Notes: generated by a model not told the origin, from the sequence alone. Positions 1-6,348 are shown, numbered from the stretch's first letter. The stretch: 14,992 nt of DNA from Puniceicoccales bacterium (GCA_031278845.1 JAITJQ010000094.1:1-14992), one strand, 5' to 3'. Made by a program: numbers and translations.

Positions 1-46
1 TGCGGGGGGTCCAGGGGGGCGAAGCCCCCCTGGGCAATCGGAACCC
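1..46 (+). repeat. GC-rich hairpin repeat, copy 1
   Basis: A perfect 10-bp stem, CCAGGGGGGC paired with GCCCCCCTGG, closes a GAA triloop at 11-33. It is flanked by TGCGGGGGGT on the left and GCAATCGGAACCC on the right. The same hairpin and flanks recur at 5673-5718 (same orientation) and 14946-14982 (inverted). The copy may extend beyond the left edge of the window. It sits upstream of the gene at 125 and no T-run follows it on the + strand, so a terminator role for a + transcript is not supported. Confidence 0.85.
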
Positions 47-90
47 TTTAGGAAAATTGAATACGGTTAAAAATTTTTTTTAAAAGGTAA

Positions 91-118
91 TTGACGGAGT
101 ACAGTAATTCATTATTCT
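91..118 (+). promoter_or_regulatory. Candidate sigma70 promoter for the gene at 125
   Basis: TTGACG (91-96), a 16-base spacer and TATTCT (113-118) resemble a sigma70 promoter. Transcription would start at about 125, the proposed start codon itself, so the mRNA would be essentially leaderless. No Shine-Dalgarno sequence lies near the ATG, which is consistent. This rests on motif reading only. Confidence 0.35.
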
Positions 119-124
119 CGTCTT

Positions 125-982
125 ATGGCGGGGATGGTATGGCCTTTTTATTTATCAAAAAAAAGATGGAGTTTGGGGGTAGATTTTATTGTTTTTATTG
201 TTACATTCTGCCTATGTTTATGTCATGGAGGTACAAATGTTAAATGGGGTAAATGGAATACTCTGAAGACTGAGGATTTACAAGATTTATGGCATGAATT
301 ACCGCGAATTGCGAGGGGAATAGTATGGGGTTCTCCATCTCCCTTGTTTGATCTTAAGAGAGGACTGACGTATGGAAAAGCACTATATGAGATCGAGAAA
401 ATGTTGGTTCAATGGTCTGAGGATGTATGTAAATGGAATCCCTCATTGGTTGCAAATCGTCAATACTGTTTAAAAAAGATTGATGATTTAGTTCAGCAGA
501 CAGTTGGGGGGATTTTTATCGAGAAGCATGGATGCGAAATAGTAGGATATAATTGGCAATGGCAGATAGATCTCATTAACAGAATTGCTTTTCAAGTATG
601 TCCTAGTTTAAGTTTTTGGTACAAGGATGAAGAATTTATGAGATGTATACCGCTATCGGTTTTTTTCGAACTGGTTGACGTAATGCCCGATATAGAAGAT
701 ATGGTTCGGCATGGCATCCTAAAAGTCCGCCGCCGTAGAATGAAAATAGCCGATTATTTCAAAGTAGAAAGGGAGTTTAGGATTGAGGTTTTCAAGTCAG
801 GGATACTAGCCAGGGCACTTAAGGACGTGAGGTGTGAGATTCCCGATATACCTGAGCCTCATTTGAGGGATGGTCCACTTCCCAGATATCTGTATATCCG
901 CATGGTTGACCATAATTTTCCGCTCAATCGAGCCAGCCCCATTGCCACTTTGGTAAAAATGATTTATTTTTCTAATCATTAA
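125..982 (+). CDS. Hypothetical protein with N-terminal membrane or signal segment
   Basis: A 285-residue protein that I do not recognise. The N-terminus has basic residues (KKR, 12-14) followed by a hydrophobic stretch at about 18-33 (DFIVFIVTFCLCLC), so it is probably exported or anchored by one membrane segment. The rest is soluble in character, rich in Trp and charged residues, with a very basic patch VRRRRMK near 202-208 and a C-terminal half of alternating acidic and basic helices. No catalytic motif is apparent. The ATG at 125 opens the frame; an in-frame ATG at 134 is an alternative and leaves the hydrophobic segment intact. It converges with lptA, with 24 bp between the stop codons. 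A lineage-specific envelope or secreted protein is possible, but nothing in the sequence proves a function. Confidence 0.75.
   Translation: MAGMVWPFYLSKKRWSLGVDFIVFIVTFCLCLCHGGTNVKWGKWNTLKTEDLQDLWHELPRIARGIVWGSPSPLFDLKRGLTYGKALYEIEKMLVQWSEDVCKWNPSLVANRQYCLKKIDDLVQQTVGGIFIEKHGCEIVGYNWQWQIDLINRIAFQVCPSLSFWYKDEEFMRCIPLSVFFELVDVMPDIEDMVRHGILKVRRRRMKIADYFKVEREFRIEVFKSGILARALKDVRCEIPDIPEPHLRDGPLPRYLYIRMVDHNFPLNRASPIATLVKMIYFSNH
958..980. other. Weak hairpin at the end of the gene at 125
   Basis: AATGATT and AATCATT form a 7-bp stem around a 9-base loop, reaching the first base of the TAA stop (980-982). It lies between convergent genes and could help transcription end, but the stem is A+T-rich and the following T-tract (998-1003) is 18 bases away. 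A strong terminator is not supported. Confidence 0.25.
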
Positions 983-1006
983 GAGATTTAGATTCTAATT
1001 TTTTCG

Positions 1007-1720
1007 CTATGTTTTAGGGTTATCAGCAGGAACGGAAACATTTAGGACGACCGGTTTATTATTAGGAGTACTGGAAATTTCGATGCTTTTTGTTGTGTAA
1101 TTGATGCGGATTTCGTCACCGGAAATGGTACCCATCGGATCCTTTGCCGTAGCATTTCCGGAAAGGATAATGGTTGTATCAGCTGTTATAATTTCGGCGT
1201 GATCGGCGCTGCAGGAGCGTTCGCCCTGCTGGAAGAGTAGGGGGCCTGTAATTGAAATTTGCTTAACGGAATCGAAATCTGAGGTCAAGTTCACTGATTT
1301 TCCGGATATTACGACTTTTGCGGCGGTGCACGTTGCGGAAAACAATATGGTTGATAATTTAACATTTCCCGTAAATGAAAACTCCGATTGACTTTCGGCC
1401 AAATTAATCTCGAGTTTATCGCTTGTGATCATCGTTCCGGGACTTTTCGTTGGGTCATCGGGCGAAGCTGTCGGCGGAAGGACTGATCGCGCATTGGGTA
1501 AGGGAAATTCCAATTGTTTGTCGTCAAAAGCGACCTTGGATGGATCATTTATGGGCATCGTTCCGGGACTTTTCGTTGGGTCATCGGGCGAAGCTATCGG
1601 CGGAACGATTGACCGCGCATTGGGTAAGGGACGCGTTGGAGCGACCTTCGATTGTTTCGCTGTCAGAGGGAGAGATATGAAGGCCAAAAAAAGGGGGCAT
1701 AATTGCCATCTATTTACCAT
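1007..1720 (-). CDS. lptA: LptA/OstA-like lipopolysaccharide transport protein
   Basis: Predicted periplasmic bridge protein of the lipopolysaccharide transport system. I start it at the ATG at 1720, giving 237 residues with a clear signal peptide (MVNRWQLCPLFLAF..., cleavage near LTA at 19-21). A longer reading reaches 1858 but runs through lptC coding sequence and buries the signal peptide. From about residue 98 the pattern is OstA-like: a TSDKLEI strand, SFTGNVKL, SADHAEI, LSGNATAKD and SGDEIRINY, typical of the beta-jellyroll of LptA. Between signal peptide and domain lies an unusual proline-rich linker with a 42-residue period: PLPNARS...SPDDPTKSPGTM occurs at 31-55 and 73-97. The start overlaps the lptC stop by 11 bp, suggesting translational coupling. 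The family call is good; exact orthology to E. coli LptA is inferred from the domain and the neighbour. Confidence 0.75.
   Translation of the reverse strand: MVNRWQLCPLFLAFISLPLTAKQSKVAPTRPLPNARSIVPPIASPDDPTKSPGTMPINDPSKVAFDDKQLEFPLPNARSVLPPTASPDDPTKSPGTMITSDKLEINLAESQSEFSFTGNVKLSTILFSATCTAAKVVISGKSVNLTSDFDSVKQISITGPLLFQQGERSCSADHAEIITADTTIILSGNATAKDPMGTISGDEIRINYTTKSIEISSTPNNKPVVLNVSVPADNPKT
1430..1505 (-). repeat. 76-bp direct repeat inside lptA, copy 2 of the coding order
   Basis: Matches 1556-1631 at 72 of 76 positions by eye, offset 126 bp (42 codons). It encodes the second PLPNARS...KSPGTM block of the LptA linker. Being in frame, the duplication lengthens the linker without damaging the OstA domain. 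Confidence 0.9.
1556..1631 (-). repeat. 76-bp direct repeat inside lptA, copy 1 of the coding order
   Basis: Partner of 1430-1505, four mismatches in 76. It encodes the first PLPNARS...KSPGTM block, just after the signal peptide. Confidence 0.9.
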
Positions 1721-2195
1721 CAACCTGAACTTTTTTAAAAAATACTTGTACATTTCTATTAAGTGTAAAATTTTTAGAGTTGCCAGAGAATTGCCAATCG
1801 TCACCCTTTGCAAAAAATTCATCACTGGAAATTGCAATAAAACCGCCACCTGAGGCAATGTTTTTCGTAGAATTAATCTTTGCCCGATCGCTCATGACAC
1901 AAATCTCTTCCGTTGGATTAGTTTTATTTTTTGGGAAGAATTGAATCATAATATCGGAAAGGTCGAAATTTTCACTATCAATTAAATCGGCTCGTTCGCC
2001 CGAAATGGTGCAAATCTTCACGCCACATTCATCGAAAAGTGGTAATGAAAAATGATACAAATTGTTGCCGAAACATAAATTGATTGTAAAAATAATAGGT
2101 ATAAAAAATGCCAGGACACAAAGCAACATAACGATAGATGCAGTGGAAATTATTATTGAGAGATTTTCAAGAAAAAAATTCAAAAAAACACCCAT
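1710..2195 (-). CDS. lptC: LptC-like inner-membrane protein
   Basis: Probably the bitopic LptC component that hands lipopolysaccharide from the inner-membrane transporter to LptA. From the ATG at 2195 it has 161 residues: one strong membrane helix at about 10-38 (rich in I, L, V and F), then a small beta-rich periplasmic domain with segments such as SGERADLID, MSDRAKINS and GGFIAISSDEFFAKGDDWQFSG, which resemble the weakly conserved strands of LptC/OstA proteins. LptC is usually about 190 residues, so this fits. A GTG at 2246 would add 17 residues and has TGAGGTG just upstream, so that start is a real alternative. The next gene, 11 bp into its end, is lptA, and this pairing carries much of the assignment. 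Sequence similarity alone is modest. Confidence 0.55.
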   Translation of the reverse strand: MGVFLNFFLENLSIIISTASIVMLLCVLAFFIPIIFTINLCFGNNLYHFSLPLFDECGVKICTISGERADLIDSENFDLSDIMIQFFPKNKTNPTEEICVMSDRAKINSTKNIASGGGFIAISSDEFFAKGDDWQFSGNSKNFTLNRNVQVFFKKVQVDGK

Positions 2196-2214
2196 GGGGA
2201 AGAAAAAATTCCAC

Positions 2215-2241
2215 TTGACACACTTTGAGATCTCGTATAGA
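2215..2241 (+). promoter_or_regulatory. Candidate promoter, upstream copy of a duplicated region
   Basis: TTGACA (2215-2220) matches the -35 consensus; TATAGA (2236-2241) follows after 15 bases, or TAGAAC after 17. A second perfect TTGACA sits exactly 150 bp downstream. The box lies at the edge of the divergent lptC gene. Motif evidence only. Confidence 0.35.
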
Positions 2242-2245
2242 ACCA

Positions 2246-2267
2246 CACCTCAGTTTTATTTGAGGTG
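2246..2267. promoter_or_regulatory. Palindrome between divergent starts: possible operator or hairpin
   Basis: CACCTCA-N8-TGAGGTG is a perfect 7-bp inverted repeat between the alternative lptC GTG (2246) and the ATG at 2272 on the + strand. On the lptC strand it contains the only Shine-Dalgarno-like sequence of that gene (TGAGGTG). It could be a regulator site or an mRNA hairpin masking ribosome binding; the sequence cannot decide between them. Confidence 0.3.
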
Positions 2268-2271
2268 GATT

Positions 2272-2418
2272 ATGAAAATCAAAGCAATTAGAGAAGTGGG
2301 GAGTTGTATGTTTATATATAGAAACTTTTCCGAAAAAAATAATCCACGGAAAAAAGAATTTTGCTTGACATATTCTAAAACATTAAGCAGTAAGGTGTCT
2401 AAATTTTGCCCAAAATGA
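2272..2418 (+). pseudogene. Possible remnant of a duplicated gene start
   Basis: A 48-codon reading frame beginning MKIKAIREVGS, which resembles the start MEIKTITDKVWSE of the gene at 2422 exactly 150 bp downstream. The two starts belong to a diverged tandem duplication that also includes TTGACA. The frame ends just before the intact gene. It could be a small expressed peptide, but the simpler reading is a decayed duplicate of the 5' end of the gene at 2422. Confidence 0.3.
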
Positions 2419-2421
2419 ATT

Positions 2422-2832
2422 ATGGAAATTAAAACAATTACCGATAAAGTGTGGAGTGAGTTGTGTTTGAAGCCTTTTATTGCCATTGGTTTTCACGCGT
2501 ATCAATCGAAAATTATTGCGATAGCGGTCGACAATGATGGAATTTATGCGCTTAAGATTATTGCCGATGACCATGATGCCCGACAAAATTTTTTCTCTGA
2601 AATTAGTACACATTGTAAGGGTTCGCCAATTGCAATATTTCCCGGAAAAACAGGGCGATTTTTGGAAAATCTTTCAGCGGAAAAAAATGGAAAACAGACG
2701 ACGTTGCAAATTGTTTTAAAAGGTCCAGAGGATAGATTGGAAAATTGGGAATCCGAAATCAAAAATGTCCTCTCAAATCGAGAAATAATGGCATTTTCTG
2801 ACGACAACCCAATCCAATGTTTGAATTTGTAA
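2422..2832 (+). CDS. Hypothetical protein, 136 residues
   Basis: Not recognised. No signal peptide or membrane segment is apparent, so it is probably cytoplasmic. The first half alternates short hydrophobic strands (KPFIAIGFHAY, KIIAIAV, GIYALKIIADD) with polar turns; the second half contains SPIAIFPGKTGRFLENL and a lysine/glutamate-rich stretch, suggesting a small alpha/beta fold. PGKTG resembles part of a P-loop but lacks the GxxxxGK spacing and I do not call it one. The ATG lacks a Shine-Dalgarno sequence (preceding bases are AT-rich). It lies 56 bp before the GH13 gene on the same strand and may share its transcript, but no functional link can be claimed. Confidence 0.6.
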   Translation: MEIKTITDKVWSELCLKPFIAIGFHAYQSKIIAIAVDNDGIYALKIIADDHDARQNFFSEISTHCKGSPIAIFPGKTGRFLENLSAEKNGKQTTLQIVLKGPEDRLENWESEIKNVLSNREIMAFSDDNPIQCLNL

Positions 2833-2888
2833 TCCCGTAGCTGCAGAATATATTTGTAAAAGTTTGAATTTTTTTTATTTATATACTG

Positions 2889-5258
2889 ATGGCTAATATT
2901 GTCGGTGCAGAATGGGTAGACGAGAAGCGTGGGTGGTTGTTTTTTGATCAAAATTCGGGCAAAGGGGAGGAGTTAAATTTTTCAGGAACGTTGCTTATCG
3001 ACGGCACGCCTCGAAATTTTAATTCATCACCGGTTTCCTCATTGGATTTTGCAGATACGAGTGGTTATTTCAAAGAAAATAAAACCATCGTTTTTGTTTT
3101 GTCAAAAAATGAAATCCCTCGCTTCAATTCACCCGATGAAAAGTTTTATGTGGCAGGGGATTTTAATCGCTGGCTATCGGACGGTTTCGATGGAAAATGG
3201 TTACTAAAACATGAAATAATTCAAAAAAAATCGTATTTTATTTTAAAAATCCCGCGCAATGAATTGCCAGAATACGCTCAATTTAAATTTGTTAGCGAAA
3301 ATTGGGAATGGTTACCTTTGCCGCGGTACTGTAGAAATAATATCATTTCGCGTCCCGGAATTGAAAATTTGGAGTACTGTGCACAAAGGACGGGGAAACA
3401 CGTATTACAATTTTCGCTTGTGGACAGCCGTTTTGACCTCCACAAGGCGGCTTTCGTCATTTGTGGCGATGGGAAAATCAAAGTTGACGACGCGCGGTTA
3501 CTTTTTTCGCTCCACTCCGATGAAAAATTAGGGGCTTGGATCGCAGGAAATCAGACGTTTTTTGCTTTATTTGCTCCGCGAGCGTGGGCGGTTGAAGTGG
3601 GCGTGAAGCAATCTTTGCCGGAAAATTTTCACAACTATCCGATGGAACGCGCCCAAAATGGCATTTGGCATACGCAAATAAACAAAAATTTAAATCGTCA
3701 ATACTATGTTTTTTGCGTTAAAAATAAAGCAAGTAATGGCGAAGTTTTTACGGAAATTCTCGATCCATACGCCAAGGCAGCCGTCCATTGTCGAGGCCCC
3801 GGTATTATTATTGAAGAAAACTTTGTGAAACATCATTTTAGTGCACCACCTCGTGAAAAATTGATCATCTATGAGGGACACATCCGCGATTTAACGGCGA
3901 AATTCCCTGGTATTACGCCCGAAGAACGGTTAGGGTTTAAAGGATTTGAGAAATTCGTTAAAAGCGGTTATTTGCAAAAATTGGGCATTAACGCCCTCGA
4001 ATTACAACCGATCCAGGAGTTTGATAACGAGAAAAAAGAGGATTATCACTGGGGATACATGCCGGTCAACTATTTTTCTCCGGCGAGTGCCTATGCCAGC
4101 GATTCGGCCAAAGGAACGCAAATCGATGAATTTCGTAGCCTTATTCAAACATGTCATGACAATGGTTTAGCTGTAATTTTAGATGTCGTATACAATCATG
4201 TTGGTGAGCCGAATCATTTGTACGGCATCGATCCGCAGTATTATTTTCGCAGAAACGGCGGAGGGGATTTATTAAATTTTAGCGGTTGCGGCAATGATCT
4301 GCGTACAGAAAGTTCCATGGTCCAGCGGATGATTGGCGATAGTTTGGAGTATTTTGTAAAGTTTTACGACGTAGACGGATTTCGCTTCGATCTCGCCGAA
4401 CTCATCGGTTTACCAATTTTAGAAAAAATTCAAATGCAATTACGGAAAATTAAACCGTCAATCATCATGATTGCGGAGCCATGGAGTTTTCGTGGGTACG
4501 TTGGGCACGACCTCAAAAGGACAGATTTACAGGGTTGGAACGACGAATTTCGCGATTTTGTAAAATCTTATGTATGGGGCAACGGCAATGTGGAAGGGAT
4601 AAGTTATTTTTTACGAGGTTCACTAGCTTTTCGCTCGAAATTTCCTGCGCAGAGTGTTAATTATTTATCGTCCCATGACGATTTTTGCTGGATTGATGCC
4701 ATTACGGAAAATGCAGATCATAGCGGAATGATTCCCACATTGACCGATATCCGCCGAACCCATTTGGCGCTTACGATTTTATTTTTATCGCTGGGGGTAC
4801 CGATGTTGGGCGAAGGCACGGAGTGGCTCCACTCTAAAGGGGGTGTGCATAACACTTATCGGCGCGGCGATCTCAATGCTATGCCCTACGACCGTCTGAG
4901 GGAATATTTTTTTACCTACAAATACGTGCAGCAACTGATTGAATTGCGTAAAAATTCAAAATTATTTCGCTTAGCCGAACGTCCATCGGAGGAATACATT
5001 CAGATTTTTCGGGTACATGAAAACTATTCGGCGATGGCAGCGCTGTTCAATGGAGCCCGCGAGCGGGGAACGGAACGGATTTTGCTAGCCATTAATCCGC
5101 ACTTTGAGACGGTTCATTTCGCCATTCCTTTCGAAAATGATTTCAAACAAATTGCTGACACTTTTTCATTTTCCGATGAGAGTCGCGCAACCTATCCCTG
5201 GGAAAATAATACCTTAGAACTACCACCGCTGAGCTGTGGTATTTGGCAATCGAAGTAG
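2889..5258 (+). CDS. GH13 pullulanase-like alpha-glucan debranching enzyme
   Basis: A 789-residue glycoside hydrolase family 13 protein that probably cleaves alpha-1,6 branches of glycogen or related glucan in the cytoplasm (no signal peptide). Two N-terminal carbohydrate-binding-like beta domains are seen: one around 85-150 (KFYVAGDFNRWL) and one from about 223 (TFFALFAPRAWAVEV), as in pullulanase and isoamylase. The catalytic barrel begins near YEGHIRDL (328-335) and YHWGYMPVNYFSP (386-398), the latter typical of pullulanases. Conserved region I is LDVVYNH (431-437), region II GFRFD with nucleophile D501, region III AEPW with acid E530, and region IV SSHDD with D597. GEGTEWLHSKGGVHNTY (641-657) matches the debranching-enzyme loop. 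All catalytic residues are present. Malto-oligosyltrehalose trehalohydrolase or branching enzyme are less likely alternatives. No Shine-Dalgarno sequence precedes the ATG. No other glycogen gene is in the window. Confidence 0.9.
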   Translation: MANIVGAEWVDEKRGWLFFDQNSGKGEELNFSGTLLIDGTPRNFNSSPVSSLDFADTSGYFKENKTIVFVLSKNEIPRFNSPDEKFYVAGDFNRWLSDGFDGKWLLKHEIIQKKSYFILKIPRNELPEYAQFKFVSENWEWLPLPRYCRNNIISRPGIENLEYCAQRTGKHVLQFSLVDSRFDLHKAAFVICGDGKIKVDDARLLFSLHSDEKLGAWIAGNQTFFALFAPRAWAVEVGVKQSLPENFHNYPMERAQNGIWHTQINKNLNRQYYVFCVKNKASNGEVFTEILDPYAKAAVHCRGPGIIIEENFVKHHFSAPPREKLIIYEGHIRDLTAKFPGITPEERLGFKGFEKFVKSGYLQKLGINALELQPIQEFDNEKKEDYHWGYMPVNYFSPASAYASDSAKGTQIDEFRSLIQTCHDNGLAVILDVVYNHVGEPNHLYGIDPQYYFRRNGGGDLLNFSGCGNDLRTESSMVQRMIGDSLEYFVKFYDVDGFRFDLAELIGLPILEKIQMQLRKIKPSIIMIAEPWSFRGYVGHDLKRTDLQGWNDEFRDFVKSYVWGNGNVEGISYFLRGSLAFRSKFPAQSVNYLSSHDDFCWIDAITENADHSGMIPTLTDIRRTHLALTILFLSLGVPMLGEGTEWLHSKGGVHNTYRRGDLNAMPYDRLREYFFTYKYVQQLIELRKNSKLFRLAERPSEEYIQIFRVHENYSAMAALFNGARERGTERILLAINPHFETVHFAIPFENDFKQIADTFSFSDESRATYPWENNTLELPPLSCGIWQSK

Positions 5259-5441
5259 CAACGATTCCGGGTAAATATTTTTTTAAAATTATTTTCCGTT
5301 TTTTTTGTTATTTGTGTTTCGTTTTATTTTTAAATATTTTTCTTGATAGGAACTATTTTTTCAAAACATGATCAAAATCATGAATCGATATAATAGACTT
5401 GTTGCAGAAGTGAATATTAAAGGATATAGGATAGATTGCAT
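5259..5441. other. AT-rich intergenic stretch with a small hairpin and a 25-codon frame
   Basis: Mostly A/T runs. CATGAT-CAAA-ATCATG (5367-5382) is a small perfect hairpin, followed by TATAAT at 5389-5394, for which I see no good -35 box. A frame from ATG 5368 encodes MIKIMNRYNRLVAEV... (25 residues) and stops on the TAA at 5443-5445 inside the next hairpin. It may be a gene remnant or chance; no function is assigned. Confidence 0.3.
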
Positions 5442-5462
5442 CTAAGGGCTACGCGCCCTTAG
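5442..5462. repeat. CTAAGGGC hairpin repeat, copy 1
   Basis: CTAAGGGC and GCCCTTAG form an 8-bp perfect stem around TACGC. The sequence is repeated at 8785-8805 with one base changed in the loop. In both places it is followed closely by a CCGCGGC triloop hairpin. Confidence 0.85.
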
Positions 5463-5469
5463 GAGGCCC

Positions 5470-5492
5470 GCCCCGCGGCTTCGCCGCGGGGC
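5470..5492. repeat. CCCCGCGGC triloop hairpin, copy 1
   Basis: A 10-bp perfect stem (GCCCCGCGGC with GCCGCGGGGC) closes a TTC loop. A shorter version with TTT loop is at 8899-8917. No T-run immediately follows on the + strand, so it is not a classic terminator for the GH13 gene. Confidence 0.85.
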
Positions 5493-5519
5493 TGCTAATT
5501 TAAAAAAAGAAAAATTAAG

Positions 5520-5562
5520 TGCCGGGCAAACCCTGCGCAAACTGCGCAGGGTTTGCCCGGCA
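5520..5562 (-). terminator. 20-bp perfect hairpin, probable terminator for the exonuclease transcript
   Basis: A 20-bp perfect stem with AAC triloop (TGCCGGGCAAACC... paired to its complement). Read on the - strand it is followed within a few bases by a T-rich tract (complement of 5499-5517), the layout of a rho-independent terminator. It lies 91 bp beyond the stop of the exonuclease gene on that strand. The stem is much longer than usual for terminators and belongs to a cluster of similar triloop hairpins, so termination may be only part of its story. Confidence 0.55.
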
Positions 5563-5604
5563 ACTAAAGGAAAAAAACAAGTCAAAGAGTTTACCCTTGA
5601 TCTT

Positions 5605-5643
5605 GCGGCCGAGCCCGGCGCGTTCCGCGCCGGGCTCGGCCGC
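5605..5643. repeat. 18-bp perfect GC-rich triloop hairpin
   Basis: GCGGCCGAGCCCGGCGCG pairs perfectly with the complementary arm around a TTC loop. The outer arm GGCTCGGCCG recurs at the right edge of the window (14981-14990), next to the third copy of the CCAGGGGGGC element, so a further copy may begin there. Confidence 0.85.
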
Positions 5644-5652
5644 CGAAGGAGG

Positions 5653-6348
5653 TCAAGGAGTCTCCGACTCCTTGCGGGGGTCCAGGGGGGCGGAGCCCCC
5701 CTGGGCAGCCGGAGTCCCCCTGGTAACCTTTTCGACTTCGAGGTAAAGCGTACGGCTTGTCCAGGCGTCGGTAGCGGCGTAGGTTAATTGTTGTATGGAC
5801 AGATTTTCCTGGGACCAATCGGTAACTTGGGAAGTTTTTGAGATGCGATATTTAAGAAAAATGCCGGTGAGGTTTCGCAATCCCGTTTGGCAAACGCCCA
5901 GGGATTTAGTTAGATCGCCGATATCCTGGAAGCCGGCGGGTTTAAAATTTTCGATATCCCGCAATTTCAAGATATCATCGCGGATTGCGATACCGGCTTT
6001 GAGTAGATTTTCGGATTCGAGAATAGGTTTCAAGAATTTCAGCTGTTTAATTTTAGCGAGTTGGAAAATATAGACTCCATTTGCCGTAGCGATTTGGACG
6101 ATGGAAGGGAGATATTTTTCGCCTTTGGAAAATGCGGGTTTACTTTCCGTATCGAAGCCTAGGACGGATTCCTGCATAATTTCGGCTACAGCTTTTGGGG
6201 CATCTTCTTCGGTGTTGATGAGATAGATAACGCCGTTGTAGAATCGCATGGGCAACTTTTGGAGTTTTTCCTTAGAGATTTTTTTAGGGTATGGGGGCAG
6301 TATTTTCAAAGTCTGGAGGGTAGTTTTTAAGAAGCTAAAAATTCGCAT
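5653..6348 (-). CDS. RNase D-like 3'-5' exonuclease domain protein
   Basis: A DnaQ-superfamily 3'-5' exonuclease domain, of the type in RNase D and the proofreading domain of DNA polymerase A. Counting from the ATG at 6348 (231 residues), Exo I is GFDTES with D66 and E68, Exo II is AIRDDIL with D125, and Exo III is YAATDAW with Y190 and D194, preceded by the usual W-x(7)-Q spacing. All metal-binding acidic residues are present. No HRDC domain follows, so it is shorter than full RNase D and resembles stand-alone exonuclease-domain proteins; RNA versus DNA as substrate cannot be told. A TTG at 6381 would add 11 residues. About the last 20 residues (from TRGTPAAQ onward) are encoded by the GC-rich repeats at 5654-5718 and are unlikely to be part of the fold. 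It is divergent from the prepilin at 6445. Confidence 0.85.
   Translation of the reverse strand: MRIFSFLKTTLQTLKILPPYPKKISKEKLQKLPMRFYNGVIYLINTEEDAPKAVAEIMQESVLGFDTESKPAFSKGEKYLPSIVQIATANGVYIFQLAKIKQLKFLKPILESENLLKAGIAIRDDILKLRDIENFKPAGFQDIGDLTKSLGVCQTGLRNLTGIFLKYRISKTSQVTDWSQENLSIQQLTYAATDAWTSRTLYLEVEKVTRGTPAAQGGSAPLDPRKESETP
5654..5674. repeat. 9-bp triloop hairpin over the exonuclease stop codon
   Basis: CAAGGAGTC-TCC-GACTCCTTG, a perfect stem. Its left arm starts within the stop codon of the exonuclease (5653-5655, - strand), so the hairpin encodes the last residues of that protein. Confidence 0.8.
5673..5718 (+). repeat. GC-rich hairpin repeat, copy 2
   Basis: Core stem CCAGGGGGGC-GGA-GCCCCCCTGG at 5682-5704, with TGCGGGGGT before and GCAGCCGGAGTCCC after, closely matching copy 1 at 1-46. 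It lies inside the 3' end of the exonuclease reading frame, open throughout on the - strand. Confidence 0.85.

Noticed and set aside
1425..1853. Open frame of 142 codons on the + strand
   Set aside because: It lies antisense to lptA and lptC, which have signal peptide, membrane helix and OstA features; the frame is a shadow kept open partly by the internal repeat.
2621..2660. P-loop in the 136-residue protein (PGKTG)
   Set aside because: The GxxxxGK[ST] spacing is missing and no Walker B motif is seen.
5442..5718. CRISPR array
   Set aside because: The units are palindromes of differing sequence and length without constant repeats or regular spacers.
5519..5818. Two open frames of 75 codons in the hairpin cluster, one on each strand
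   Set aside because: Their sequence is mostly GC-rich palindromes, and the exonuclease frame better explains the part from 5653 on.
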